Under the pieces are notes generated by a model. That model saw nothing but the letters and a program-made list of their open reading frames with translations. It was not told the DNA's origin and did not search any database. Shown here piece after piece: positions 26,567 through 36,589 of a DNA stretch of 64,000 nt. Each line of letters starts with the position of its first letter. The stretch's first letter is position 1. The position numbers and the translations under genes are program-made. The DNA is from Lacinutrix jangbogonensis. Lineage in GTDB: Bacteria > Bacteroidota > Bacteroidia > Flavobacteriales > Flavobacteriaceae. The stretch is taken from assembly GCF_000797445.1 (NCBI RefSeq), contig NZ_JSWF01000021.1, positions 1 through 64,000 of the forward strand, given 5' to 3'.

Positions 26567-28819
26567 TTATTCTTTTATAAAACGCTTTACTCTAATGCTA
26601 CCATCTTCTGTATATACTTTTAAAACGTATACTCCAGATGATAAATTTGCAACATTAATATTGTTTTTAGTACGTTCCAAAACTTTAGCACCTAAAATAG
26701 AATACACCTCTACTTTTTCTATTGTACCTTCTAGTTTTATATTTAAAATAGTAGTTACAGGATTTGGATACACTGCAAAATTCTCCAATAAAACGCTTAC
26801 TTCGTTTACACTTAAAGTAGTACTAAACTCGTAAGCTCCCATATCTACAGTTGTATTAAAAACACGTTGGTTTCCAAGTAAATCTAATGTGGTATTTACA
26901 TAGCTATTATTACCTGCATCTTTTGCTGGAGAATTAGCTTGCAATGTATAGTCTGTTAGACTTGTAAACAATGGATTTGCAGTATTTGTAGCTGTAGCAC
27001 TTGTAATACTTGCATCGTTAAAGTTTAATGGATCTATAGAATTTAAAACACTTATAGATTGCGCTGCAGCATTATAAGTATTCGTAATAGATCTTACTGG
27101 AGTGTTTGTAGTCTGTGTTGGTCTGTAGTTATCCCAAAAAATACAATTAACAACTTCTGCTATTATAGTTCCCGCTGTTTTGTTAATAGCAACTGTTGCT
27201 CTACTGTTATCGTTAAGACTATTTCCTGTAGAATCATCAATGTTATTAACAAAAGTGTTATTTATTAATTTTATATTTACATCTGTACTTGTACCAATCG
27301 ATCTAAACCATGCTGCACTTCCACTTAACCCTTTAGTGCTATTAGATAAATCTCCGGCCACATTATTGTCGAATAAGCTATTTTCAATCCTTATGTCGAC
27401 ATTTGTATCTGCTTTTGCATAACTGTAAATACCAGAACCATAAAGCGACATATTATTTATAATTTTACAATTCTCTACTATAAGCTCTCCTCTAGCACCT
27501 GTATTAGAATTTAAAGAAGGAAAGCCATTATTTAATTCAAATTCTGCAAATAAACCTGATGCACCATTTTTAGCTATATTATTTAAAATAGTACAATTAT
27601 TTAATGTTAATTTTACTATTGACTTTTCTTTAATAATAGCAGCACCTCTTGTTGAAGTACTATTATGAGCGTTAGAAACCGTTAAACCGTCTAATACTAA
27701 ATTTTCACCTAAATCTGTAATATTTAAAATGTGATGACTATTATCTGTCTTACTTGAATGATTATTACTATTTATATAATGATCGTCTACAAAAACATCA
27801 TTTCCTAGTAAATCTCCAGATAAAATAGTTTCGTTACTACCTAAAACACGCTCAGACAGTTGTGTTTCTGTACCTGTAAAACCACCATAGATACTTAAAT
27901 TTGGAGCTATAATATCAAACCTTGCAGAACGATTGCTTATTTCTGGCTTATATGTTCCAGAAGCTATCCAAATTTCATCTCCATCTGTAGCGTTTGTTAA
28001 TGCACTTTGCAAATTTTTATATGCATTCGACCAAGATGAACCATCATTATTTCCTGTTGCTGATACTGATGCATCAATATAAAATTTAGTTAGTGCACTT
28101 GTAGTTGGGTAATAAGCAGATAAATCAGCGATTTGTGTATCTGAAAGTGCCGATTTATAGAAATATACATCGTCTATACTTCCTGTATATCCACCGGTTG
28201 GGTTTATCACCATTTGTGCAGATTCTAAAAATGTTGCAATTCCAGTATTAAATGGATCAATAAAACCAGAAATGTTATTTTGTATAGTGCCATCAACAAA
28301 AACATCTAATTCTAGTCTTGCTCCTGAATACGTTAGAGTTGTTCTTAAAGTAATATTATGCCATTGATTATCTGCTATAGTAACATAATCGTCCGAGTTC
28401 CAATCATTAAGTGTACCTGATACAACTGATTCAATTTTTGACCTTAGATACAGTTTTTGACCATCCATTTCAAATCTAAAACCATAACCTCCAGCTCCAT
28501 AAACTTGAATTATACGTTGACCGTTACTGTTGGTTGATAGATTGTTTTTCACCCAAAAACTTAACGTTACCTCTTTGTAGTCTGAAGTTCCTAAAGTATG
28601 GCCTGCTAAAACACTAGTACTTGCTATTGCATCGTTAACATTCCCATTTCTATCTATTCCAAATGTTACTGTTCCTGCCAAATCTGGACCTCCATTTGCT
28701 GCTATGTTTACCAAACTTCCATTGGTAAATTCAAATTTACCATAGTGACCAGATGGTAATATTTGTGAAAAAGAAAAACTACATACAAGTAGCAATAAAT
28801 AAAGTAAACGTGTTTTCAT
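26567..28819 (-). CDS. T9SS-secreted protein: LamG domain plus one beta-helix
   Basis: This 750-residue protein has a signal peptide (MKTRLLYLLLLVCSFSFSQ). A LamG domain follows at about 25-235 (VTLSFWVKNNLSTNSNGQRI, then FVDGTIQNNI). A right-handed beta-helix of about 245-665 begins IDASVSATGNNDGSSWSNAY and ends SPAKDAGNN ... VDMGAYEFS. The C-terminus is a T9SS type A domain (FAVYPNPVTT ... GVYVLKVYTEDG ... KRFIKE). It has the same design as the 1325-residue protein at 18235 but only one helix module and no FN3. It is probably an exported surface carbohydrate-binding or depolymerising protein. It carries a LytTR-type box at its promoter and lies directly downstream of the kinase gene on the same strand. 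Confidence 0.9.
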   Translation of the reverse strand: MKTRLLYLLLLVCSFSFSQILPSGHYGKFEFTNGSLVNIAANGGPDLAGTVTFGIDRNGNVNDAIASTSVLAGHTLGTSDYKEVTLSFWVKNNLSTNSNGQRIIQVYGAGGYGFRFEMDGQKLYLRSKIESVVSGTLNDWNSDDYVTIADNQWHNITLRTTLTYSGARLELDVFVDGTIQNNISGFIDPFNTGIATFLESAQMVINPTGGYTGSIDDVYFYKSALSDTQIADLSAYYPTTSALTKFYIDASVSATGNNDGSSWSNAYKNLQSALTNATDGDEIWIASGTYKPEISNRSARFDIIAPNLSIYGGFTGTETQLSERVLGSNETILSGDLLGNDVFVDDHYINSNNHSSKTDNSHHILNITDLGENLVLDGLTVSNAHNSTSTRGAAIIKEKSIVKLTLNNCTILNNIAKNGASGLFAEFELNNGFPSLNSNTGARGELIVENCKIINNMSLYGSGIYSYAKADTNVDIRIENSLFDNNVAGDLSNSTKGLSGSAAWFRSIGTSTDVNIKLINNTFVNNIDDSTGNSLNDNSRATVAINKTAGTIIAEVVNCIFWDNYRPTQTTNTPVRSITNTYNAAAQSISVLNSIDPLNFNDASITSATATNTANPLFTSLTDYTLQANSPAKDAGNNSYVNTTLDLLGNQRVFNTTVDMGAYEFSTTLSVNEVSVLLENFAVYPNPVTTILNIKLEGTIEKVEVYSILGAKVLERTKNNINVANLSSGVYVLKVYTEDGSIRVKRFIKE

Positions 28820-28847
28820 AATATATTTGATTTTTATTTTAAAAGAC

Positions 28848-28916
28848 CAAATAAAACAGAACTATGTATTATTATAACAAAACGTTTTATGAATTGCAGA
28901 TTGGCTTTGCGAATGG
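28848..28916 (-). promoter_or_regulatory. LytTR-type box D and -7 element, promoter of the 750-residue protein
   Basis: The box lies at 28886-28916 with half-sites TTTATGAAT and TTTGCGAAT and spacer TGCAGATTGGC. TTTATTTG (28855-28848) is exactly 30 bp from the box. A TTG lies next to the box in the -33 position. Confidence 0.75.
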
Positions 28917-28982
28917 TAAGAATTGGAGTTGAAGAAAAGAATAAAATAACTACTAGAAAATAGTTAACGTGTTATAAAAAAA

Positions 28983-31907
28983 TTAAAACCTATTTTTATA
29001 GGGCATCGTTAAAATTACTTTTGTGCCTTTGGCTATTTCATTTTCATATAAATCCTCAATAACATAACCTATATTTTCGGCATACTGTTTTTTAAAGATT
29101 TCTAAGCGTTTTTCTATTGCATTTAAAGCAAATGATTTGTGATGGTTTCCCTGTCTATTTGATATTTCTGTAGACTTCACTCTACCAATACCATTATCTG
29201 TAATTGTACATTGTAGTACGTTTTTCGCAAAACTAAATACAATATGGAGTTCTTTTTTACCCGCTTTATGCATTAAACCATGTACTAAAGCATTTTCTAT
29301 AAATGGTTGTATTAACAACGATGGAACTTCTAAAGATTCTTTTTCATCAAAATGAATGGTATAATTAAAATCATCACCAAAACGTAGTTTTTCTAATTGT
29401 AAATACACATTTAAAAAATCTAACTCCTTATCTATTGAAATAAAATCTTGACTTGAATACACAAGGGTGTTTCGAACCAATTGTGCGAATAGCACAATAT
29501 AATCGTAAGAGGCATCTGTATCTTGTTTTAATATTAAATCTTGTATAGAATTTAAAGCATTAAAAATAAAATGCGGATTCATTTGTGACCTTAGTGCTGT
29601 TAAATTTATGGATATCAGTTCTTTTTCTAAAGATATTTTTTCTAATTCCGTAAGGCGTTCCTTCTTATCCTTTTTTATTTTTTTTCTGAAGTACAAAATA
29701 GTGCTACCAATAAAGAACACAAAAATTCCTAAAATAAACCACCAAGTTTTCCAAAAAGGTTTATTTATTGTAAAATCGATTGCTTTTATTTTATTAACAT
29801 CAAATTTTTCGTCGATAATAGGCTGCACTTCAAAAGTATATTTACCAGCAGGTAGACTATTATATTTTACAGAATTCGCTCCTTGATCTGTAGTTAACCA
29901 TTGGTTATTAAACCCTTTTAGGCGATAGTTATATTTTCGTTTCTGATTATATAAAAACCCATTGACATTAAACCCTATTTTTATAGCATTCTGGTCATAT
30001 TTTAAGCTATAATTAGAGGCGATTAAAGTGTCACTTTCATTAATTTCAACTGTATTAAAATAAACCTCTGGATTTTCGTTTTTAAATGGTTGTTCTTTAT
30101 TTATAGAAAACAAACCTTCGTTAGACGAAAAGTAGACTTTATTTTTAAGTATTTCAATTCCCGAAATATCATAGGATACAACACCTTCTCTCTTTGTTAG
30201 AGTTTGTATTTTCTTGGTTTTGATATCTAATAATTGTATGCTATTATCTAGGGTTATCCATAATTGGTTATGGTCTGCTTTAACCATACCAATTTTATTA
30301 GATGTTAATCCATTTTCAATAGAATAATGATGGATAATACTATCGTTTTTAATACCTATAACACCATCTTTAAATGTAGATACCCAGATTACACCGTTTG
30401 TAGTTTTAGTTATAGATTTGACATCTATTGATTTGTTATTATAACGAATGGGTTTAGAATTCCATAAGCTATCGTAGCGCAATAAATTATCGACATAGGC
30501 AATATAAACAGATTTATTAGTGGTGTTGTAATAAGATGTATACGTTCTTTTCCCTCCCTGATCTTTGTCAATTACAACATTATTTAAACCTGTTTCATCA
30601 CTTATATTCACACCACTATTGCTGGTATAAAGTAGTTTTTTATTATTTAATATCGTTAAACTTTTAGCCGTTGAAAGGCCACTAATTTTATTAAGCTCAA
30701 AGGATTTCATATTAAACGTAAATCCACCAAAATCTTTACTAATAAATACGGTGTTTTTTGATGGAAAATACTTTAAAACAGAAACACGATCTTTTGTTGG
30801 TAAATCTATAATACTAATACTATCTGTTTTAGTATTATAAAACCCAATATTCCCTTTCGTATTTCCAAAAACTAGTGTACTATCATTAATAACATCTAAA
30901 CTGCTAATGTTTTTATTTTCATTAGAAATTGTAGCTTTTTCAATATTAATATTTGGGATTACATATATACCGTCGTTTAAAGTTGTAAACCAATAATTTG
31001 CGTCGTTATCTTTTACAATTTTTGTTACATCATTCTTTTTTAAAAAGCGTTTCTTTAATTTAAAAGACTGTTTTTTATATTCGTAGACCCAAACACCTGT
31101 ACCTGTAGCAAACCAAATTTCATTATTATTTTCAAATTGATGATAGATACGTTCTCTAGCAATAGCTTCAAAACCATTAATAACATTTACCTCTTTCTTC
31201 TTTTTGTTAATATGAAAGAAACGATTTATACCATTTCTTTTTTGCCTAAAAAACAGTGTTGAATCTATTTTAAAAATAATGGCTTGATCTACACCTATTT
31301 TTTTACCACTTTTATCTTTAAAAGGTAAACCTACTGGTACAATTCTATTAATATTATTTTTGGGAGTAATACTATATATAGAGTCTATACTTCCAAAATA
31401 AATGGCATCTTTAAATACAAAAGGAGCTCCCTTTATTTTTCTAGGAAGGGAATGAGTATATTCTATCTTTTTTGTTTTTAAATTTATTTTATAGGTTTTA
31501 TAATAAGCAAATACCCATAAATACTCTTTTTTAATAATAAACTCTGCTAACTGCCCTCTAAGTTCTTTGCTTAAATCTGCAAATAATTGTAATTCATTGT
31601 TTTCTGTATAGAAAAACTGACCAGAAACATTATTACACCAAATACGCCCTAAATGATCTTCTTGGGCATTAAAAACAGATAAGGCTCGTTGTAAGTTATT
31701 ACTATAACTTTTATAGTTTTTACCATTATATCTAAACAAACCTTTGTCTGCGCACACCCAAATAAAGCCTTTAGAATCTTCAAAAAGATCATAAAACTCT
31801 TTGTCTGGTAAACCATTTTTCTCTGAGAAATGTACATACACAGGTTCCTGTCCCTGCATAAAAAATGAAGTACAAAAAATAATTAATAATGTTATTTTTT
31901 TTATCAA
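28983..31907 (-). CDS. LytS-type sensor histidine kinase with two-component propeller and Y_Y_Y domain
   Basis: This 974-residue membrane kinase has a signal segment (MIKKITLLIIFCTSFFMQGQ). Many two-component propeller repeats at about 25-640 form a periplasmic beta-propeller sensor (FSEKNGLPDKEFYDLFEDSK, then GFIWVCADKGLFRYNG). A Y_Y_Y domain at about 650-725 includes YNYRLKGFNNQWLTTDQGAN. One membrane helix follows (WWFILGIFVFFIGSTILYF). A His_kinase domain with LRSQMNPHFIFNALNSIQDL carries the phosphorylated His. The ATP-binding domain ends the protein (PFIENALVHGLMHK, ITDNGIGR). It lies 15 bp after the LytTR regulator gene and surely forms its pair. In Bacteroidota such propeller sensors often detect polysaccharides or peptides; the ligand here is unknown. 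Confidence 0.93.
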   Translation of the reverse strand: MIKKITLLIIFCTSFFMQGQEPVYVHFSEKNGLPDKEFYDLFEDSKGFIWVCADKGLFRYNGKNYKSYSNNLQRALSVFNAQEDHLGRIWCNNVSGQFFYTENNELQLFADLSKELRGQLAEFIIKKEYLWVFAYYKTYKINLKTKKIEYTHSLPRKIKGAPFVFKDAIYFGSIDSIYSITPKNNINRIVPVGLPFKDKSGKKIGVDQAIIFKIDSTLFFRQKRNGINRFFHINKKKKEVNVINGFEAIARERIYHQFENNNEIWFATGTGVWVYEYKKQSFKLKKRFLKKNDVTKIVKDNDANYWFTTLNDGIYVIPNINIEKATISNENKNISSLDVINDSTLVFGNTKGNIGFYNTKTDSISIIDLPTKDRVSVLKYFPSKNTVFISKDFGGFTFNMKSFELNKISGLSTAKSLTILNNKKLLYTSNSGVNISDETGLNNVVIDKDQGGKRTYTSYYNTTNKSVYIAYVDNLLRYDSLWNSKPIRYNNKSIDVKSITKTTNGVIWVSTFKDGVIGIKNDSIIHHYSIENGLTSNKIGMVKADHNQLWITLDNSIQLLDIKTKKIQTLTKREGVVSYDISGIEILKNKVYFSSNEGLFSINKEQPFKNENPEVYFNTVEINESDTLIASNYSLKYDQNAIKIGFNVNGFLYNQKRKYNYRLKGFNNQWLTTDQGANSVKYNSLPAGKYTFEVQPIIDEKFDVNKIKAIDFTINKPFWKTWWFILGIFVFFIGSTILYFRKKIKKDKKERLTELEKISLEKELISINLTALRSQMNPHFIFNALNSIQDLILKQDTDASYDYIVLFAQLVRNTLVYSSQDFISIDKELDFLNVYLQLEKLRFGDDFNYTIHFDEKESLEVPSLLIQPFIENALVHGLMHKAGKKELHIVFSFAKNVLQCTITDNGIGRVKSTEISNRQGNHHKSFALNAIEKRLEIFKKQYAENIGYVIEDLYENEIAKGTKVILTMPYKNRF

Positions 31908-31922
31908 TAGAGATAATAGTTA

Positions 31923-32672
31923 TTATAATTGAACAATGTTTTTAAATTGATCTATTCTAGATCTAGAAATTTTAGCTTTAACCGTTCCATTAGCTAAAGT
32001 AATAGTTTGTTCTGCTTTATTTAAACATTCTACATGTATAATATTAATAATCCATGCCCGATGAGAACGAAAAAATGAGACATCTTTAGGGAAAACGTTT
32101 TCAAAATATTTTAAATTCTTACTCGTTGTAATGGTTTTACTATTCTTTAAATAGATTTTACTATAAGCTCCATCAGCTTCAAGAGCAATAATATCTTCTA
32201 TGCTTACTATGCGTCTATTACCTAGTTCTGGGATTATAATTTTTTTATAATCCTTATCTTTAATTGTTTTTAATAAGGTTTGGTAGTCTACTAATGCAGC
32301 TTGTTTTATTAATTTATCCTCTAATTTTACTAGAGTCAATGCTAATTTTTTTCTATCAATAGGTTTTACGAGATAGTCAATTGCATTTAATTCAAAAGCT
32401 TTTATAGCGTAATGGTCGTAAGCGGTTACAAAAATAATTTCAAAATTTATTTCATCAAAAAAGTTTACAATTTCATAACCTGCATAGTTAGGCATTTGTA
32501 CATCTAAAAAAACTACGCTGGGTTGTAGTGCTTTAATTTGTTTTACACCATCTTCTAAATTACTACAAGTGGTTAGGATATTAATATTGGAAGATGTTCT
32601 TTCTAATAAATTAGTGAGCACATTTCTTGCGCTTTGTTCGTCATCTATTAGTATAGCATTAATTTTATCCAT
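31923..32672 (-). CDS. LytTR-family response regulator
   Basis: The receiver domain (MDKINAILIDDEQSARN, phospho-Asp in VVFLDVQMPNYAGYE near residue 54, Lys in LVKPIDRKK) is followed by a LytTR DNA-binding domain (VSIEDIIALEADGAYSKIYL, SFFRSHRAWIINI). It is 249 residues from the start at 32672. I prefer this start to the ATG at 32690 because a perfect -7 element, TATATTTG, covers 32685-32678, so transcription should begin close to 32672. The same LytTR-type box found upstream of four secreted-protein genes precedes it, so it probably activates itself and those genes. The kinase gene follows after 15 bp. Confidence 0.92.
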   Translation of the reverse strand: MDKINAILIDDEQSARNVLTNLLERTSSNINILTTCSNLEDGVKQIKALQPSVVFLDVQMPNYAGYEIVNFFDEINFEIIFVTAYDHYAIKAFELNAIDYLVKPIDRKKLALTLVKLEDKLIKQAALVDYQTLLKTIKDKDYKKIIIPELGNRRIVSIEDIIALEADGAYSKIYLKNSKTITTSKNLKYFENVFPKDVSFFRSHRAWIINIIHVECLNKAEQTITLANGTVKAKISRSRIDQFKNIVQL

Positions 32673-32677
32673 AAAAA

Positions 32678-32746
32678 CAAATATAAGCATAGTACTATTA
32701 TTTAACCTAATAGACTTTATGAATGGCAGATTGAGTTTGTGAGATC
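32678..32746 (-). promoter_or_regulatory. LytTR-type box E and -7 element, promoter of the two-component operon
   Basis: The box lies at 32716-32746 with half-sites TTTATGAAT and TTTGTGAGA and spacer GGCAGATTGAG. TATATTTG (32685-32678), a perfect TAnnTTTG, is exactly 30 bp from the box, the same distance as in the other four promoters. I see no TTG at -33, which fits a promoter that depends on an activator. Confidence 0.75.
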
Positions 32747-32844
32747 ATAAAAAAGTTGCAACTCCTAAAAAAGAAGCTGCTATAAAAAATTTAAATTTTC
32801 TCTGTTATAAGTTTAATCTATAGAACTAAAAGTGATATTAAACA

Positions 32845-35800
32845 CTACTTTCTAACACTATCTGAAACCAAAAGTTTTCCTTTTTGAATTCGATTTTCGC
32901 TATGAAGAACATACATATAAAGCCCAGAACTTAATTGTAAATGCCCTATTGGAATTGTAGTATTCGATGCGGTCTTAAATTGTGCTATCTGCTTTCCTTG
33001 AATACTATACAGTGTAAATTTAATGGTATTATCTTCAGGACTTTTTATTGTTATAATACCATTACTTGACACGGGATTTGGGTAGACTAAAAATGTGTTA
33101 GTCTCAAAATTATCGACACTAAGTATATTATTTCCTAGATTAATATTATCAATAAACAAGGTTTGACCATAAGCATTTACATTTCTAAATTTCACATACA
33201 CATTGTTAGAGCCAATATATGCAGCTAAATCTATGGTTTCTGTTCTCCATTGCGTATCTGTTGGTACAAATTCACTAGTTGTATTTGGTGCTGTAGCAAG
33301 ATCTGCTCCCACTTTATTATAGACAGATGTGTAGGTCGTGCCACAATCTGAAGAGATTAAAACTTCTAAACCATCGGCATAAAGACCTGAATATAGTGCA
33401 TAAGCAACATCAAAAGTAAGTACAGCATCACTAGCATTGGTTGCTGTCATATTTAAAGGCGCAATAATGTCACAATATGCTCCAACAGCGCTAAAAATAT
33501 AATTATTAACCATCATACAACTTGTACTTTGTCCAAAACCACCTACCGTGTTATTATACGTCCAATTAAAATTGCTACTGGCTTCTTGTGTCCATCCTTC
33601 TGGCATAAATTGGACTTCAAAATCTTCAGCTAAACTTGTTGCGCTTAAAGCTTGAACGTCTACTGTTAAAGTATCACTAGACGCAACTCCTGCAGCATTA
33701 GTAACCGTCAAAGTAACCAAATGCGAGCCTAAAGTAGTAAAAACAACTTCTGGATTTCTAATATTAGAGGTTGCTGTATTCGCATTTTCAAAGGTCCAAG
33801 CCCAAGTGGCTCCGCTATGATTTAACATCGAGTAATCATCAAAATAAAACACATCACCTGCACAAGTTGCCGTCAATTTATCGACCATAATTTTAGCAAC
33901 AGGTCTAGCTGTTGCTTCATACAATGGGCTTTCCCAAATTCCTTTTCCGTAGGTTGCCAAACGTATTTTACCATCACGATAAAATGGTTTTAAAGCACTT
34001 GTTCCTACCGTCGCTGGTAAATTTATAGCATCTAAAGTCCATGAAGACATGCTGTTGTTTTTGTAATACACAGAAGCACTTGTACCTACATAAACGCCTC
34101 CATTTGTGCCTCCAATAGTAACAATAGATTGAATGTTCTGAGCATTTAATGCACTTGACGTTTCATTAGTCCAAGACGTTCCACCAGAAGTAGTTTTGAA
34201 TACTTTATTGCCATTATTTCCGCGGGCATAAGCCAACCATAGTACTTGATCGTTTTCTGGGTCTAAGCTAATTAATGATCGGTTACCTCCTGTACTTGGC
34301 AATGTTATTGTGGATGTGTTTTGCCAATCGTCTGTTGTTTTTATTATCGAAGCATTACCAGAATTTGGACGCACAACAATGTACATGGTTTCTGTATTTG
34401 CTCTAGAAATTTCTATATCCAAAACTTCTGTATTCGCTGCTGCTGTATAGACTGATGTAAAACTAGTTCCACCATCTAAACTTTTATATAACTGGTTGTC
34501 TTTTCCTAAATACAAAATGTTGTGGCAGCTGGGATGAAATTCCATTTCTGAAGACTCTGCAAACCACGGACTTTCATTTGGTAGCATGGCTATTGCTGCG
34601 TTTAATACAGAACCAGTAATAGTTTGAGGTATAATTTTACTTCCAATAACACTAGAATATACACGTAACGTATTACTAGGATTTACATATCCTGAAGCAG
34701 GTTCTCCACCTCCTAAATCTAAAAATGCGCCACTAGGAAATCCTTCATAATAGACATCTACTCCATTATGAAACGTTCCGCCAACAAGTAAATCGTTATT
34801 CCATCCAGAATCAAATCCCCAAAAATCTACACTATTTACACCATTCATTTTAAATTCTGGTTGCGTTGCAAACAAATCATTAGATTTATAAACACCACCA
34901 TCTGTACTTGCCCAATATTCATTACCAAAAGCTCTAAAATCTTGCATATCAACATGCATTGGATTGTAATTACCACAGCCATAATTATAAATACAAGTAA
35001 AGGTTTGCCCGCCATCTGTAGAACGCCACATCCCAATGCCTCCTACTAGTATTTCATTTGCATTGGTATTAGAAGCCATCACAGCACAATTATAAAAGCC
35101 TTGGTTAAAACCACTACCATCTGGGTTAGATGAGATAAGATTAGGATGTGTTGTTCCGTCGTAAGGTGCACCGTCAAATCCCATAGTATTTGCCCAAGAG
35201 GTTCCACCATCATTACTTCTATAGATGCCTATAAACCCACTATCACCAGATTTAGAATCTCCTATTAAAAACGCATAAATCCTATCTGGATCGGCGTTAG
35301 AAACAGCAATTCTGGCTCCTACAACAGTTCTATTATCATCTGTAGAATTATACCAACCTGTAGTTTGTGGAGTCCAATTTACGCCTCCATTTGTAGAGGT
35401 TAAAAACTGATGGGTATTGGTTGCATTATTACGTCTTACCGTATATAAAATATTAGGATCATTAGTATTTGCTTTAACATCAAAACATTCAAAATTTAAA
35501 GTTTGTGTCCAAGTTGCGCCTCCATCTGCAGTACGATGCATTCCTGCTTTGCCTGCTACCAATACTATTTGAGGATTTACAGGATTGATAAAAATCTCTG
35601 CTGGATTTTCAATATAACCACCTAAAGTAATGTTACTATCAAAAACAGCAGTCCAATTTATACCACTATCTATCGTTTTAAAAACCTCACTTCCAGAACC
35701 TATGTATACAATTTCTGGATTTGTAGGATGAACCGCTAGCGCAGAAATCCCTGCATTTGCTATTACTGCTTGTGGAGCCAATGCTGTTATTAAAGATAAA

Positions 35801-36333
35801 GACACATTAAACCAGTTATCTCCGCCATCTAACGTTTTATAAACTTCTCCGTTTTCGGTTCCACAATACAAAATAGAAGTAGCCGCTGCACATTGTCCTA
35901 CAGAATACACGTTTGCTTGTGCGCCGCTTTCTATTGTGCCACCTGCTCTAAAATTTTGAAAAGGACCAAGCATTGACCAATTACCTGTAAATCCTCGATT
36001 TTTTGAAGCCGTTTGTAATAGTCTTTTATCTAAGAGCGTTTTAAGCTCAGTTTTTTTATTATGATCATAAAAACCGTCATCATTTACAAAATTATTAATC
36101 GCTTTTCTCCAGCGTTTGTAATATTGTGTGTGATATGATTTTACAAATAAATTATCTTTATAATAGCGCTTGTATAAAACATCTACTTGGTTAACACTTG
36201 GATTAGTACCATACATAGATTTTGCCCATTCTGGCGCAGTGGTATACAATTGACCGGAAGGAATAGTACTATTCGTTTGCGCATATAAGTTAGTCGCAAT
36301 AATTAAAAAAAAGAAAAGTAATAATCTATACAT
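32845..36333 (-). CDS. T9SS-secreted protein with BNR/sortilin-like repeats and a PKD domain
   Basis: This 1162-residue protein has a signal peptide (MYRLLLFFFLIIATNLYAQ). Many BNR/Asp-box-like repeats at about 130-800 form a sortilin (VPS10)-type propeller (VYKTLDGGDNWFNVS, IYRSNDGGTSWANT, VFKTTSGGTSWTN). A PKD domain lies at about 815-900 (YFDDYSMLNHSGATWAWTFE). A beta-sandwich adhesion-like domain covers 905-1070. The T9SS type A tail ends the protein (FLVYPNPVSS ... GLYMYVLHSEN ... GKLLVSD). It is expected outside the cell. No enzyme active site can be named. It lies next to the LytTR pair but its upstream region has no LytTR-type box, so it is probably regulated separately. Confidence 0.88.
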   Translation of the reverse strand: MYRLLLFFFLIIATNLYAQTNSTIPSGQLYTTAPEWAKSMYGTNPSVNQVDVLYKRYYKDNLFVKSYHTQYYKRWRKAINNFVNDDGFYDHNKKTELKTLLDKRLLQTASKNRGFTGNWSMLGPFQNFRAGGTIESGAQANVYSVGQCAAATSILYCGTENGEVYKTLDGGDNWFNVSLSLITALAPQAVIANAGISALAVHPTNPEIVYIGSGSEVFKTIDSGINWTAVFDSNITLGGYIENPAEIFINPVNPQIVLVAGKAGMHRTADGGATWTQTLNFECFDVKANTNDPNILYTVRRNNATNTHQFLTSTNGGVNWTPQTTGWYNSTDDNRTVVGARIAVSNADPDRIYAFLIGDSKSGDSGFIGIYRSNDGGTSWANTMGFDGAPYDGTTHPNLISSNPDGSGFNQGFYNCAVMASNTNANEILVGGIGMWRSTDGGQTFTCIYNYGCGNYNPMHVDMQDFRAFGNEYWASTDGGVYKSNDLFATQPEFKMNGVNSVDFWGFDSGWNNDLLVGGTFHNGVDVYYEGFPSGAFLDLGGGEPASGYVNPSNTLRVYSSVIGSKIIPQTITGSVLNAAIAMLPNESPWFAESSEMEFHPSCHNILYLGKDNQLYKSLDGGTSFTSVYTAAANTEVLDIEISRANTETMYIVVRPNSGNASIIKTTDDWQNTSTITLPSTGGNRSLISLDPENDQVLWLAYARGNNGNKVFKTTSGGTSWTNETSSALNAQNIQSIVTIGGTNGGVYVGTSASVYYKNNSMSSWTLDAINLPATVGTSALKPFYRDGKIRLATYGKGIWESPLYEATARPVAKIMVDKLTATCAGDVFYFDDYSMLNHSGATWAWTFENANTATSNIRNPEVVFTTLGSHLVTLTVTNAAGVASSDTLTVDVQALSATSLAEDFEVQFMPEGWTQEASSNFNWTYNNTVGGFGQSTSCMMVNNYIFSAVGAYCDIIAPLNMTATNASDAVLTFDVAYALYSGLYADGLEVLISSDCGTTYTSVYNKVGADLATAPNTTSEFVPTDTQWRTETIDLAAYIGSNNVYVKFRNVNAYGQTLFIDNINLGNNILSVDNFETNTFLVYPNPVSSNGIITIKSPEDNTIKFTLYSIQGKQIAQFKTASNTTIPIGHLQLSSGLYMYVLHSENRIQKGKLLVSDSVRK

Positions 36334-36536
36334 TGTAGCGTGTTTAATAATCGCACTAAAGATATATAAACTAGATAGAAAAAAGAGCTTAAATGTTTAA
36401 TTTGAATCCGTTCACCAAAAACTATAGTCTAGTGTTTTTAATGTACACTATTTACCCAAATGTATTGTGCTTATTAGCTTCTTCTCGTCATAAACAGTAT
36501 TCTTTTTACAATTATTCACACTTATTTTACATTTAT

Positions 36537-36570
36537 TTGACACTTAACACAGGCATTACAACTAGTTTTG
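36537..36570 (+). promoter_or_regulatory. Promoter of the serine hydrolase lipoprotein gene
   Basis: TTG at 36537-36539 and TAGTTTTG at 36563-36570 match the Bacteroidota -33 and -7 elements with a 23-bp gap, 20 bp before the ATG at 36590. Confidence 0.65.
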
Positions 36571-36589
36571 AAATTATAAAAATAAACTC

